In this document: piece by piece, positions 27,615 to 37,434 of the stretch
Numbering within the stretch: position 1 is the stretch's first letter
Layout: every line of letters begins with the position of its first letter
Source of the DNA: Eubacterium sp. 14-2
Lineage (GTDB): Bacteria; Bacillota; Clostridia; Lachnospirales; Lachnospiraceae
NCBI RefSeq assembly: GCF_000403845.2
Contig: NZ_KE159568.1
Span: 745,725 to 809,724 of the forward strand
Reading direction: 5' to 3'
Length of the DNA: 64,000 nt
Notes under the pieces: model-generated
What the model was told of the DNA's origin: nothing
Databases searched by the model: none
The model's input: the letters and a program-made list of their open reading frames with translations, nothing else
Translations under genes and position numbers: made by a program

Positions 27615-28619
27615 CAGTTCATCCTGAAAAATACAGTATTTTTCAGGATTTCCCCTCAATGTCTCTGCACGCACTTCCGCCAGTATTTTTTCATAGTCCA
27701 TCCAGCATACTTCTTCCACTTCCTCTTTCTGGAGCTTCAAATCTGACAGATTTACCGGATGGTTATAGAGATACACCATGGTTACCTCTGCATTTTTAAA
27801 CGGCTTTCCGTGAAATTCTGATTCTGCATAACCCCTGTGAAGAAAAAGCTCCTGCAAATCCTCCGGACAGGCCCGGATACCCAGTTCTTCCTCCAGTTCC
27901 CGCAGGGCTGAATCCAGATAATCCCCTCCGGCAGGTATGTGGCCCGCAGATGAAATATCATAACAGCCCGGATAGGAATCTTTTCCGAAGCTGCGTTTCT
28001 GCAGCAGAACCTGAAAGCTGCCTGTCTTCGTGGAGCGCACAATCCACACATGAGAAGTCCCGTGCAGGTCTCCCCTTTCATGAACCAGAGAACGCTCCCG
28101 CACCACCCCTGTTCCGGTTCCGTCCTCCCGGCGCAGCTCCAGAAGTTCCATGGATTTCCCGTTCAGCACCGCTTCTGTGAGACGATCTCCTTCATAACTT
28201 AATTTCAGGGAAAAAAAGGGAATATTTTCCATCAGCAGCCGAAAAAATATTTTATCCCCCTCCCACAGATTTAAGGACATAAGATCTTTTTTCCGCACCC
28301 ATTCCAGTGTGCCTTCGTTGCAGTCAGTCAGCGTTCCCTCAAAACCGTCCGCTGTATAAAGACACATATACTCTGTGGGCCAGCCTGCCGCCGAAAAAGT
28401 TACAATTCCCCGAAAAGAAAAGCCGGTCAGTGTAAGACCGGTCTCTTCCTTTACTTCCCGAAAAAGACAATCCTCCGGGCTCTCTCCTTCTTCAAAATGT
28501 CCGCCGATTCCAATCCATTTATCTTTGTTCACATCCACCTGTTTTTTCACCCGGTGGAGCATCAGATAAGAATCATCCTGTTCAATATAGCAAAGTGTTG
28601 TCAAAGCTGATTTTTTCAA
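27585..28619 (-). CDS. Two-domain Nudix hydrolase
   Basis: 344 residues from TTG 28619, which has GGGAGG 6 bases before it. The N-terminal domain carries a full Nudix box (GHFEEGESPEDC...REVKEETGL) and resembles 8-oxo-dGTP diphosphatases. The C-terminal domain has a second box (GHIPAGGDYLD...RELEEELGI) of the IPP-isomerase-like type, with Gly in place of the first box Glu. The two are joined by about 60 residues. Each half is normally a separate protein. Substrates are unknown. Confidence 0.88.
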   Translation of the reverse strand: MKKSALTTLCYIEQDDSYLMLHRVKKQVDVNKDKWIGIGGHFEEGESPEDCLFREVKEETGLTLTGFSFRGIVTFSAAGWPTEYMCLYTADGFEGTLTDCNEGTLEWVRKKDLMSLNLWEGDKIFFRLLMENIPFFSLKLSYEGDRLTEAVLNGKSMELLELRREDGTGTGVVRERSLVHERGDLHGTSHVWIVRSTKTGSFQVLLQKRSFGKDSYPGCYDISSAGHIPAGGDYLDSALRELEEELGIRACPEDLQELFLHRGYAESEFHGKPFKNAEVTMVYLYNHPVNLSDLKLQKEEVEEVCWMDYEKILAEVRAETLRGNPEKYCIFQDELEKLGAYLGK

Positions 28620-28673
28620 TGGCTGCCTCCCTGGCATGGTTCTCCGGCCAGCGCCGGGCAATCTGCTGTATCA

Positions 28674-29564
28674 TCATTTCAGGATATACAGTTCATTCAT
28701 CACTTCTTCCAGTTCTTTGTAAGGCACCTGGATCTCTATGGTGCCTCCGGCATGGGTGGTGACCAGATAAGGATTGCAGATTACCACCAGACCTTTTTCA
28801 TTCAGATAGAACACATCTTCTGTGAGAATATCAGAAATATAACTCTCATAGTCCTCCATCAGATAATCTTTATACGGTTCTTCGGTAATGGTTTCCAGAA
28901 TATGTTTTTCCACAATTTCTCCGGCTTTTGCCTTATCAGTGAAAATATCTGACAGGGACAGGAGTTTTCCTGTGGTGGCATCAAAGCAGTAGGAGGACGT
29001 CCAGGTATTGGGATGAGGCGTTCCCTGCCACTGATAGCTTTCGGCCTCTATGCTCAGAATTCTGGTGGAAGCATATATCATTTTGTAAACAGAGCCATAG
29101 CCATACCCCGTCCAGTTTTCTTTCTCCTCATCGGAAAGCCCCTGATAAGCGCTGCGGGCCAGTTCCGTATCTTCCTCGATATAGGTCTGCGTCTCCGTAT
29201 GTTTCTGCTCAAAAGCCATATTTATTTTCTCAGCAGCCGCCTCATTTTCCGGAATGGAAACCACCGGGCTGTTCTCCGCCACAGACAGCAGAAGGGCGCC
29301 GCTTTCCTCATCTGTAATGTCCTGAGAATAATCGGTAAACGTCACCTCCGGCGGCTGACTCAGCTCTTTTCCTGGTTCCTCTGTGCTGGCGGAACTGTCT
29401 TTCTGTGTGTCGGAATCATTGCTCTTCGTTTTTCCTGTAACATCTTCTTTCTTCTCTTCCTGCTTTGTATCGGGCTGATTCCCTTTCTCTGCCCCTTTCT
29501 TTCCTGAGCAGGCAGCAAACAACAGACATATCCCTAATCCAAGCAAAAGTATTTTTTTCTTCAT
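28674..29564 (-). CDS. Lipoprotein with DUF4163/DUF3298-like (RsiV/PdaC-type) domains
   Basis: 296 residues. Signal peptide with lipobox LFAACSG, then a ~55-residue Lys/Glu/Asp/Ser-rich linker. The folded part has SAYQGLSDEEKENW and SYCFDATTGKLLSLSDIF, which fits DUF3298. Such domains occur in anti-sigma factors and lysozyme-binding or deacetylase proteins. No enzyme motif is visible. Anchored outside the membrane. It follows thiD by 19 bases, but nothing links it to thiamine. Confidence 0.8.
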   Translation of the reverse strand: MKKKILLLGLGICLLFAACSGKKGAEKGNQPDTKQEEKKEDVTGKTKSNDSDTQKDSSASTEEPGKELSQPPEVTFTDYSQDITDEESGALLLSVAENSPVVSIPENEAAAEKINMAFEQKHTETQTYIEEDTELARSAYQGLSDEEKENWTGYGYGSVYKMIYASTRILSIEAESYQWQGTPHPNTWTSSYCFDATTGKLLSLSDIFTDKAKAGEIVEKHILETITEEPYKDYLMEDYESYISDILTEDVFYLNEKGLVVICNPYLVTTHAGGTIEIQVPYKELEEVMNELYILK

Positions 29565-29583
29565 CTGCAGAATCCCCTTTACG

Positions 29584-30363
29584 TTATTTTCTGTACATAT
29601 GGTTCAGCGGTCCGTTTCCGTTTCCCAGATTCATTCCGTCCAGAATTGCCCCGGTCAGATAATCCTTGGCGTTCCTCACGCTCTCTTCCGGAGTCAGTTC
29701 TGCTGCCAGCCCGCAGGCTATGGCCGAAGACAGGGTGCAGCCGGTTCCATGGGTATTTCCGCTGTCAATATGTTTTCCGGAAATCCATATGGGGCGTCCC
29801 TGGCAGCACAGCAAATCATCTGCAGAATTCTCATCGTGTCCGCCTTTCAAATAAACAATACCCTTGTATTGTAACGCAAACTCCCTTACTGCCGCAACCC
29901 TTTCTTCTCTGGTTTTTATGGTTCTTTTTAACAAAACCTCTGCTTCCGGAAGATTTGGGGTGTAAAGTTCCGCCAGCGGAAGCAGTTTTTCTCTGTAATA
30001 AGACAGAGCTTCCGGCTCCATCAGGTGCTTTCCGCTGGTGGATACCATTACCGTATCCATCACCACATGTCTGGCCCCGTATCGAAGCAGGCAGTTTCGA
30101 ATTACCTCCATCTGGGGAATTCCGGTTACCATGCCGATTTTTACCGCATCCGGTACGATATCCGTAAAAACACATTCCAGCTGTTTTTCCAAAAATGCAG
30201 GGGATACCGGCACAATCTCCGCTACCCCCATGGTATTCTGCGCTGTCAGCGCAGTGATGACACTTTCTCCATACAGCCCATGGGCCGCTATGGTTTTCAG
30301 ATCCGCCTGAATGCCGGCGCCGCCGCTGCAGTCGCTTCCCGCTATGGTAAGCACAACCTTCAT
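29584..30363 (-). CDS. thiD: Hydroxymethylpyrimidine/phosphomethylpyrimidine kinase
   Basis: 259 residues; ATG 30363 behind GGAGGAATGAT, 1 base after the thiE stop. IAGSDCSGGAGIQADLKT is the N-terminal signature and GSGC-type GTGCTLSSAIA is the C-terminal anion hole. It phosphorylates HMP twice to HMP-PP. Last gene of the thi operon. Confidence 0.96.
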   Translation of the reverse strand: MKVVLTIAGSDCSGGAGIQADLKTIAAHGLYGESVITALTAQNTMGVAEIVPVSPAFLEKQLECVFTDIVPDAVKIGMVTGIPQMEVIRNCLLRYGARHVVMDTVMVSTSGKHLMEPEALSYYREKLLPLAELYTPNLPEAEVLLKRTIKTREERVAAVREFALQYKGIVYLKGGHDENSADDLLCCQGRPIWISGKHIDSGNTHGTGCTLSSAIACGLAAELTPEESVRNAKDYLTGAILDGMNLGNGNGPLNHMYRK

Positions 30364-30364
30364 A

Positions 30365-30970
30365 TCATTCCTCCCCCTCCAGCAGTTTCCGTATCTTTCT
30401 GACTTCCGCCGCAGGATCATCGGCTTTCAGAATCCCTGCGGAAATTGCCAGTCCCTGGGCTCCGCACTCCAGAGGCTTTCTTAAATTTTCTGCAGTAATC
30501 CCGCCTACAGCCACATTCGGAATGGGGGCTGTATTTAATATTTCCCGGTAAATTTCTTCTGAAATGGAGACTGCGTCTTTTTTGGTATCCGTAGGAAACC
30601 AGGCGCCGCTGCCCAGGTAATCTGCCCCTTCCTTCAGGGCCCTTTTTGCCTGCTCTGCCGTTTTGGCAGTGGCTCCGATGATTTTATCCGCTCCCAGAAA
30701 ACTTCTTGCATCCCTGACCGGAATATCCTCCTGTCCCAGGTGTACCCCCTGAGCGCCGCTTAAAACCGCAATGTCCATTCTGTCGTTAATAATCAGCCGG
30801 GTATGGTAATATTCCGTCAGTTTTGCCAGTTTTTTTGCACGCAGAAGATATTCCGCTGAAGAGATGTTTTTTTCCCTGAGCTGGATGTAATCCACGCCCG
30901 CTTCCAGCGCCGCTTTTATTTTATCTTCTCCATAAGAAAAATCTGCAATCAGATACAGCCATTTTTTCAT
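30365..30970 (-). CDS. thiE: Thiamine-phosphate synthase
   Basis: 201 residues. YIQLREKN, IINDRMDIA, GVHLGQEDIP and VAVGGIT are ThiE hallmarks. It joins HMP-PP and thiazole phosphate to thiamine phosphate. The start overlaps the thiM stop by 4 bases. Confidence 0.96.
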   Translation of the reverse strand: MKKWLYLIADFSYGEDKIKAALEAGVDYIQLREKNISSAEYLLRAKKLAKLTEYYHTRLIINDRMDIAVLSGAQGVHLGQEDIPVRDARSFLGADKIIGATAKTAEQAKRALKEGADYLGSGAWFPTDTKKDAVSISEEIYREILNTAPIPNVAVGGITAENLRKPLECGAQGLAISAGILKADDPAAEVRKIRKLLEGEE

Positions 30971-31878
30971 AGTCCTCTCCTTTTCAACCAGTCTGAAAAA
31001 CAGGAATCCGACAACATGCCAAGCCCGTCCAGCAGAGCTGACTTTGCCGCTCCGTATCCCTTTTCTGCTCCTGCATGTTCCAGTGCAAATGCCATGCCGG
31101 CAGATGTGGCTGCCGCCGCCAGTATCTGCTCCTGCAAAATACTTTCATCCTGGGCCAGATCCAGATTTCTTTCTTTCTTCATCCTTCGAACAGCGCTGCT
31201 GCACGCCCCGGCCACTGCTCCCGCCAGGCAGCCGCTTCCCACCACATTCTGATTCGGCCTGCCTTTATGGGGAATTTCCAGCCTGCCCTTTTCCCAGAGA
31301 ATACAGTCCGGCTCTCCGGTAGCCAGGTAAATGATGCCCGGCCGAATCTCTCCGGTGAGGCGCCAATCCCGCAGAGAGTCAATGCCTTCTCTGGTCAGCT
31401 TTCCCTGCTGAATGCTGTAAAGCTCCGCACGGTTGCCCTTTACAATTCCTTTCCACGGAATCTGCAGCAGGCTCCGTACTGCCTGCAGCCGAAAGGCAGA
31501 GGCTCCGCAGCCAACCGGATCCACTACTATGGGTTTTCCCTCTTTGGCGGCAAAGCTCAGGACAGTCTCTGCCGCCGCTGTTTTTTCCTGGTTCAGCTGG
31601 CCCAGATTCACCACGCAGCTATCTGCCTGCGCCGCAATTTCTTCCATCTCTTCCGGCGCCACTGCCATCAGGGGCCTGGCTCCCAAAGCGGCAAGACCAT
31701 CGGCACACAGGGAAGCGGACACCGTGTTTGGTATCATATGTATCAGATATTTTTCCTGCCTGATATTTTGAAATACCGCTGCTATCTGCTCCGGGAAAAC
31801 AGTAAATTCCCCCAGGTTTTGAAGCAGTCTTTTTTCTCCGGATTCACAGATGCCTCCGGCCTGATTTTTATCATTCAT
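30967..31878 (-). CDS. thiM: Hydroxyethylthiazole kinase
   Basis: 303 residues, with a ~25-residue N-terminal extension before the usual LLQNLGEF start. HMIPNTVSASLCADGLAALG, VDPVGCGAS, VKGNRAEL and VVGSGCLAGA (catalytic Cys) are seen. Family members usually have ITNTVT where this has IPNTVS. It phosphorylates salvaged thiazole alcohol and pairs with the thiW transporter component upstream. Confidence 0.94.
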   Translation of the reverse strand: MNDKNQAGGICESGEKRLLQNLGEFTVFPEQIAAVFQNIRQEKYLIHMIPNTVSASLCADGLAALGARPLMAVAPEEMEEIAAQADSCVVNLGQLNQEKTAAAETVLSFAAKEGKPIVVDPVGCGASAFRLQAVRSLLQIPWKGIVKGNRAELYSIQQGKLTREGIDSLRDWRLTGEIRPGIIYLATGEPDCILWEKGRLEIPHKGRPNQNVVGSGCLAGAVAGACSSAVRRMKKERNLDLAQDESILQEQILAAAATSAGMAFALEHAGAEKGYGAAKSALLDGLGMLSDSCFSDWLKRRGL

Positions 31879-31910
31879 TTTCCGGCTGTCTCCCTGTCTG
31901 TTTTTATGGA

Positions 31911-32423
31911 CTACACTTCTTTCAGCATACCCTGCAGATACCGTACCATTCCGGATTTATACAGAGCCCCCAGAAGGATCGCTGCCAGAATACAGCCTCC
32001 CGCTGTGCTGATCAGAAACGGAAGCACATAAGTAAAAATTGCGGCTTCTTTATTCCCCAGAAACAACACAGCCAGAGGGTAGCAGAGCATTCCTCCCAGA
32101 ATCCCGGTACCCAGAATTTCTCCGGCAAAAGCAGTCCACATTTTTCCGGTCTGACGATACAGCAATGCTCCCAGAAAGGCTCCCACCATACTGCCCGGAA
32201 AGGCCAGCAGGCTTCCGGTGCCCATAAGATTCCGTATCAGAGCTGTGGAAAATGCAAAACCCACTCCATAGCCTGGGCCCAGAAAAATCCCTGCCAGCAC
32301 ATTCAAAAGGTGCTGAATGGGAAAACATCTGGAAGCCCCCACGGGAATGGAGAACGCAGACAGGCAGACACCCAGGGCTGTCATCATTCCTGCCGCCGCC
32401 AGTTTTTTCACATTTACTTTCAT
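31911..32423 (-). CDS. thiW: ThiW, substrate-binding (S) component of an ECF thiazole transporter
   Basis: 170 residues, five to six hydrophobic segments. CFPIQHLLNVLAGIFLGPGY and the following GTGSLLAFPGSM are ThiW features. ECF ATPase and T components must come from elsewhere, as none is in the window. It lies between thiC and thiM. Confidence 0.92.
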   Translation of the reverse strand: MKVNVKKLAAAGMMTALGVCLSAFSIPVGASRCFPIQHLLNVLAGIFLGPGYGVGFAFSTALIRNLMGTGSLLAFPGSMVGAFLGALLYRQTGKMWTAFAGEILGTGILGGMLCYPLAVLFLGNKEAAIFTYVLPFLISTAGGCILAAILLGALYKSGMVRYLQGMLKEV

Positions 32424-32441
32424 TTGCTTCTCCCTGTAACT

Positions 32442-33746
32442 TTACAAAATATCAATGTATTCTCCGGACAACGCTTTGTTCATACTCCGCACAGCACAGA
32501 ATTTTCCGCACATGGAACAGGTGTCGTCATGCTCCGGCTTCCGGTCATCCCGGATTTTCCGGGCTGTTTCCGGGTCCATAGCACATTCCCACTGTGCCTC
32601 CCAGTCCAGATTTCTGCGGGCGTCTGCCATCCGGTCGTCCAGTTCTCTGGCACCCCGAACGCCTTTTGCAATATCTGCCGCATGGGCCGCAATTTTAGAG
32701 GCCATAATCCCCTGTTTTACATCCTCCACATTGGGCAGGGCCAGATGTTCCGCAGGCGTTACATAACACAGAAAAGCCGCGCCGTTCTGTGCCGCAATGG
32801 CTCCGCCGATGGCAGAGGTAATATGGTCATAACCAGGCGCAATATCTGTTACAATGGGCCCCAGCACATAGAAAGGCGCGCCCATACAGATGGTCTGCTG
32901 CATTTTCATGTTGGCTGCAATCTGGTCCATGGGCATGTGCCCCGGTCCTTCCACCATTACCTGTACATCTTTTTCCCAGGCCCGCTTCGTCAGTTCTCCC
33001 AGGCGCACCAGTTCTTCAATCTGACACACATCAGAACCGTCCGCAAGACAGCCTGGGCGGCAGGCATCTCCCAGAGAGATGGTCACGTCATATTCCCGGC
33101 AGATATCCAGAATTTCATCGTAATATTCATAGAAGGGGTTTTCCTCACCTGTCATGCACATCCACGCAAATACCAGGGAACCGCCGCGGGATACAATATT
33201 CATTTTCCGTTTGTGCTTCTTAATCTGTTCAATGGTCTTTCTGGTAATTCCACAGTGCAGGGTTACAAAATCCACCCCGTCTTCGGCATGAAGTCTTACC
33301 ACATCCACAAAATCTTTCGCGGTAAGAGTTGCCAGATCCCTCTGATAGTGAATCACAGAATCATATACCGGCACGGTACCAATCATGGCCGGGCATTCAG
33401 AAGTGAGCTTTCTGCGGAAAGGAATGGTATCTCCGTGAGAGGACAGGTCCATAATGGCATGGGCCCCCATATGCACCGCCTCCATGACTTTTTCCATTTC
33501 CACGTTGTAGTCTTTGCAGTCCCGCGACACCCCAAGGTTCACATTTATCTTGGTGCGCAGCATGGAGCCCACACCTTCCGGATCAATACAGGTATGGTTC
33601 TTATTGGCACAGATTGCCACTTTTCCCTCAGCCACCAGCGGCATCAGTTCTTCTACGGTCATCCGCTCTTTTTCAGCCACCTTTTTCAGTTCTTCTGTTA
33701 CAATTCCCCTGCGGGCTGCTTCCATCTGTGTTGCAAATTCTCTCAT
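32442..33746 (-). CDS. thiC: Phosphomethylpyrimidine synthase
   Basis: 434 residues from ATG 33746 behind AAGGAGG; the in-frame extension to 33791 lies in the riboswitch terminator. Radical SAM enzyme with the C-terminal cluster motif CSMCGKFC, plus [20 protein letters not shown] and [13 protein letters not shown]. It converts AIR to HMP-P. This is the shorter form lacking the N-terminal domain of proteobacterial ThiC. Confidence 0.97.
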   Translation of the reverse strand: MREFATQMEAARRGIVTEELKKVAEKERMTVEELMPLVAEGKVAICANKNHTCIDPEGVGSMLRTKINVNLGVSRDCKDYNVEMEKVMEAVHMGAHAIMDLSSHGDTIPFRRKLTSECPAMIGTVPVYDSVIHYQRDLATLTAKDFVDVVRLHAEDGVDFVTLHCGITRKTIEQIKKHKRKMNIVSRGGSLVFAWMCMTGEENPFYEYYDEILDICREYDVTISLGDACRPGCLADGSDVCQIEELVRLGELTKRAWEKDVQVMVEGPGHMPMDQIAANMKMQQTICMGAPFYVLGPIVTDIAPGYDHITSAIGGAIAAQNGAAFLCYVTPAEHLALPNVEDVKQGIMASKIAAHAADIAKGVRGARELDDRMADARRNLDWEAQWECAMDPETARKIRDDRKPEHDDTCSMCGKFCAVRSMNKALSGEYIDIL

Positions 33747-33787
33747 ATTTTTCCTCCTTAATTCCAAACACCTGTCTTTCCTGTAAG

Positions 33788-33815
33788 ACAAAAAGAGACG
33801 CCCGGCGAGCGTCTC
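33788..33815 (-). terminator. Riboswitch-controlled terminator before thiC
   Basis: GAGACGC pairs with GCGTCTC around a GC-rich loop, with TTTTTGT after it on the minus strand. It lies between the TPP aptamer and the thiC start. Confidence 0.85.
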
Positions 33816-33833
33816 AGAAATTACACATATCTT

Positions 33834-33956
33834 CCGCTCCCTACGACAGTATTAACTGACAGGTTCAAAGAGTCAGGTTTTAACCTTCTCAACCGTGGGA
33901 ATCCTTCAGAAACACTGAAAATACTTTTCTGAACAGCTTCCCGCAGTCCCTCTGCG
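33834..33956 (-). promoter_or_regulatory. TPP riboswitch (THI element)
   Basis: The conserved 3' half is clear on minus: CTCTTTGAACCTGTCAGTTA, then ATACTGTCGTAGGGAG. The 5' half has GTTGAGAAGG, a variant of the CTGAGA loop, and a variable arm of TTCAGAAA/TTTCTGAA. With the terminator at 33788-33815 it should shut off thiC-W-M-E-D when TPP is plentiful. Nothing else is seen from 33957 to 34047. Confidence 0.93.
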
Positions 33957-34047
33957 TTCTCTTATTCGTGTTCATCATATATGATCCGGCCGCATTTGTC
34001 AACCGGCCCTTCCATTAAATATCATATTCACACCAAATGGCTGAAAA

Positions 34048-34986
34048 TTACTCATATTCTTCAATAATAGGCGGAATCTGGGACAGCATATTGTCCACAT
34101 CCTCGAACATGGAACTTTTTGTGGTGCCCAGACTGCTGGCATAGTCAATATGGCCCATAACTTCCTGATACTGTTCCTTTGTCTGGTCAAAAAAGCCGCA
34201 CAGCGTCTGCAGCGCCATATCAGATTCATCAATTACTCTGGCAATTTCTTCCTGTACATTGGTTGCACCTTCTGCCGCTTCTGTAATCTTATCAAACAGC
34301 TGATATGTCTCATCCACTTTCTGAATACTCTCACCCAATGCCTGCTGGGATGTGTTGATACTGGAACTCAGGCTGTCCGTACCTTCTTCCACGTCCACAA
34401 TGCTGGAATCCACCTCAGCCACCAGCTTCTTAATCTGATCTGCCAGCTCTTTCACCTCCACAGCCACCACTGCAAAGCCCTTCCCCTGCTCTCCTGCTCT
34501 GGCCGCTTCTATGGAAGCATTCAGAGCCAGGATATTGGTCTGGTCTGCAATGGTTACAATATTGCCGGTACATTTTTTAATTTTCTTCACCGCCTCCAGA
34601 AAATCTTCAAAGGTTTTTTCCATTTCCTTAAAATAATTCTCCACCTGGCGGGAACTGTTCTTCAGTTCCTCCACTTCGTCCTGGGCCTGCGTTACCGACT
34701 GGGCAATTTCACCTTTCACAGTCTCAAACTGGCTGGATACCTGGCTGATACTTGAGAAATTCTGCCCGAAATCCTGAAGCTGTTCCTGGAAATTTTCCGA
34801 CTCACTGAGCACTTTTTTGAAAGAATAGGTGATTTTATTCAGCTCTCTCAGAGAATCCACTTCTTTTTCCACCAGATCTCTCTGGTAATCTTTCAGATTC
34901 TCGATTACATATCCCACCGGATAAAGGCCTTTCTCCTGTTCCTGTTCTCTTTCCATCTCTATTCGGGCGTTTTTCCAATATCCCAT
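34048..34986 (-). CDS. Soluble MCP-type signalling protein
   Basis: 312 residues, no membrane segment and no HAMP. Residues 1-100 are charged, probably helical. The signalling tip [24 protein letters not shown] is intact and the rest is long coiled coil. The C-terminus ends in an acidic tail. It begins 12 bases after the FIST gene, so the FIST protein is the likely partner sensor. Confidence 0.92.
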   Translation of the reverse strand: MGYWKNARIEMEREQEQEKGLYPVGYVIENLKDYQRDLVEKEVDSLRELNKITYSFKKVLSESENFQEQLQDFGQNFSSISQVSSQFETVKGEIAQSVTQAQDEVEELKNSSRQVENYFKEMEKTFEDFLEAVKKIKKCTGNIVTIADQTNILALNASIEAARAGEQGKGFAVVAVEVKELADQIKKLVAEVDSSIVDVEEGTDSLSSSINTSQQALGESIQKVDETYQLFDKITEAAEGATNVQEEIARVIDESDMALQTLCGFFDQTKEQYQEVMGHIDYASSLGTTKSSMFEDVDNMLSQIPPIIEEYE

Positions 34987-34998
34987 GCTTATCCCCCT

Positions 34999-36054
34999 TT
35001 ACTCAAATACCACACATGTCATGGACTGGTTGACAAAACGGTTGTTGTAGTGCTCTCCATATCCCACAAGGCCTGCATGGCTGCCTAACGTTTTCATCTC
35101 CTGTAAATATTCCTGCATATAATGGTTGTCGCTGAACAGCAGATACCGGAACAGACAGTTAATGGAAAATACCGCCGACACTCTGGAAAATTCTTTCTGT
35201 ATCGTCTGTATGGTCTCTTTCACAATGCGCCTGTAATCGCCCAGTTCCAGTAAAATCAGCACATCAGAATCATTTACCTGTCGGAAACATGCCAGGGCAT
35301 CTCCGTCTACTTCTTTGATGGAAATAATACAGATCTCATCTCCGCTGATTCTTCCAAAAGGATTTTTAAAGGTCTGCGTTGTAATCTGCTGTTCTGATAC
35401 CTTCAAAATACTCTGATATACCTGACGGGCAGATTTTCCGTTCAGTTCCCCGATCATATATTTTGCCTTGTCTGTTTTGGAAGCAATAAAACGATATTTC
35501 CACACGGGATGATAGATATTCTCTTTATAAGCCTTTACTTTTCCATACTGATTCTTCACGATGGCATATGCCACTGCCTCTTTATAAACCCTGCCGTTTG
35601 CAGAAACTCTTCCGCCATCGCCGGTTCCGCCCACCAGAGAAATATCTTTTTTCTTCAGAACGCTGTATATGGTGGTCAGCACACAGGCGTCATTGCCGGA
35701 ACAGAAATCAATGCATATGGTGTCATTGCCGGCGGCTTTTACTTTCTCCACATCACGTTCCAGACGCCGGATATATTTCACAGGCATGGTATTCACTTCT
35801 TCCAGAACATTGGCAGCAGCCGTAATTCCATCCTGGAACGCCACAACTCCCACACCGTTTTCCACTACTCTGGTATCATAACTCATTCCAATACAGCCAA
35901 TACTTGGCACTCCGGGATAAAGCTCCTCCAGTTCACGCACATGGGCTTCAAACTGTTTATCATTGGACATCAGCATTATCAGCTGGGGATCCTTCAGGCC
36001 CCGAACCGCTTCCTTCAAATCGCCTTTCTGGCTCATACCAAAAAACTGTTTCAA
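34999..36054 (-). CDS. FIST-domain sensory protein
   Basis: 351 residues. N-terminal half resembles FIST_N (PSIGCIGMSYDTRVVENGVG, DISLVGGTGDGGR), C-terminal half FIST_C (AVFSINCLFRYLLF, LVGYGEHYNNRFVNQSM). FIST proteins are thought to bind small ligands such as amino acids and to feed chemotaxis or cyclic-nucleotide signalling. No output domain; the adjacent soluble MCP supplies one. Confidence 0.88.
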   Translation of the reverse strand: MKQFFGMSQKGDLKEAVRGLKDPQLIMLMSNDKQFEAHVRELEELYPGVPSIGCIGMSYDTRVVENGVGVVAFQDGITAAANVLEEVNTMPVKYIRRLERDVEKVKAAGNDTICIDFCSGNDACVLTTIYSVLKKKDISLVGGTGDGGRVSANGRVYKEAVAYAIVKNQYGKVKAYKENIYHPVWKYRFIASKTDKAKYMIGELNGKSARQVYQSILKVSEQQITTQTFKNPFGRISGDEICIISIKEVDGDALACFRQVNDSDVLILLELGDYRRIVKETIQTIQKEFSRVSAVFSINCLFRYLLFSDNHYMQEYLQEMKTLGSHAGLVGYGEHYNNRFVNQSMTCVVFE

Positions 36055-36111
36055 TATTTTATCCCTCTCTTCCGTAATATACCATTATCTTATCCTATCC
36101 AGGATAGAAGG

Positions 36112-37383
36112 TCAATCATTATTCTGTAAAGTTTCCAGTGCTTTCAGCACCTGATTATCATGCATGGGATTGTAGGTTTCGTCATCCTGGGACTGATATT
36201 CATATTCCAGCTCAATATCCGGCTGAATTCCCACGTCATGAATATAATTTCCTTTGGGAGTAAAATATTTTGCCATGGTAACTTTCACTGCACTTCCATC
36301 TTCCAGAGGAACAATAGTCTGTACAATTCCCTTTCCAAAGGTAGTGGTTCCTATCAGTGTCCCATACTCATAATCCTTGATGGCCCCCGCAAAAATTTCC
36401 GAGGCGCTGGCGCTGTTTTCATTAATCAGAACCGCCAGAGGCAGTTCCAGACAGGATGCATCTGATTTGTAATCAGAACGGTGCCCGTATTTATCCTCCG
36501 TGTACACTACCAGGCCCTCCGGCAGAATTTCATCCAGCATGGCGCACACGGTCTGAAGGATACCGCCCGGATTGTTCCGCAGATCCACAATCATGGACTT
36601 CATACCCTGTCCCTGGAGCTCTTTTATGGCAGCCAAAAACTGTTCATGGGTGGATTCCGTAAATTCTGAAACCTGTATAAATCCAACCTGGCCCTCCAGC
36701 ATCTGATACTCCACGGTAGGCACTTCAATCTGACGTCTTACCACGTCCACCTGAATATGTTCACTCTCTCCTGCCCGCATCAGCTCCAGATGAACCGTAC
36801 TTCCTTCCTCGCCTTTGATATGAGTCACCAGCTCTGAAAGTTCCATGCTGTCTCCCTCAATGTCTCCTACTTTCACAATGATATCTCCGTCCCTCACCCC
36901 TGCTTCCTCAGCAGGCGTTCCCGGATATACATGGAGAATCGTAACAATCCCTGTTTTGAGATTCTGGTTCAGTACAGCGCCGATCCCATAATAGACTCCT
37001 GTGGTGGAATCGTTATAGGAAGCATATGTCTCCGCAGAAAAATAAGAAGAATAACGGTCTCCCAGGCCATCCACCATTCCGGTATACATACCTTCCACCA
37101 TGGCGTTTCGGTCAATCTCATCATAATAATATTTATCAATAATGTCCGCTATCTGTCCTGCCTTTTCCTCCACTTCTTCTCCGAAAATAACATCCCTGCT
37201 GCTTCCGTCCGCCTGATTGTTTTCCTGGTTCTTCCTGTTGATTCCAGGGAGAACAAAGAGCCAGATATTTCCTGCAATAAGGGTCACCACCAGCAGCGTA
37301 CCGATGACGCCTGCTGCCAGCCCTTTGCCGAACCCTGAATTCTTCTTTTTCTCCGGTGACTCAAAATATTCCTGATTGTCCAT
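36112..37383 (-). CDS. S41-family C-terminal processing peptidase
   Basis: 423 residues; ATG 37383 is 9 bases after AGGAG, better spaced than ATG 37392. One N-terminal membrane anchor (about 22-45), PDZ domain (GTPAEEAGVRDGDIIVKVGD), and the S41 catalytic region with Ser in NENSASASEIFAG and Lys in TTFGKGIVQ. It acts outside the membrane on protein C-termini. It follows ftsX, a common order in Firmicutes. Confidence 0.95.
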   Translation of the reverse strand: MDNQEYFESPEKKKNSGFGKGLAAGVIGTLLVVTLIAGNIWLFVLPGINRKNQENNQADGSSRDVIFGEEVEEKAGQIADIIDKYYYDEIDRNAMVEGMYTGMVDGLGDRYSSYFSAETYASYNDSTTGVYYGIGAVLNQNLKTGIVTILHVYPGTPAEEAGVRDGDIIVKVGDIEGDSMELSELVTHIKGEEGSTVHLELMRAGESEHIQVDVVRRQIEVPTVEYQMLEGQVGFIQVSEFTESTHEQFLAAIKELQGQGMKSMIVDLRNNPGGILQTVCAMLDEILPEGLVVYTEDKYGHRSDYKSDASCLELPLAVLINENSASASEIFAGAIKDYEYGTLIGTTTFGKGIVQTIVPLEDGSAVKVTMAKYFTPKGNYIHDVGIQPDIELEYEYQSQDDETYNPMHDNQVLKALETLQNND

Positions 37384-37434
37384 ACGATTCATCTCCTGCC
37401 ATTTCTTTCTTAGTAACAGTCTCTCAAGTCAGTC

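Noticed and set aside
28619-28680. 31-codon ORF between the lipoprotein and Nudix genes
   Set aside because: Overlaps both the preceding stop and the Nudix start region with no ribosome binding site of its own.
32310-33761. A 483-codon plus-strand frame opposite thiC
   Set aside because: No protein-like composition or ribosome binding site; thiC on the other strand explains the region.
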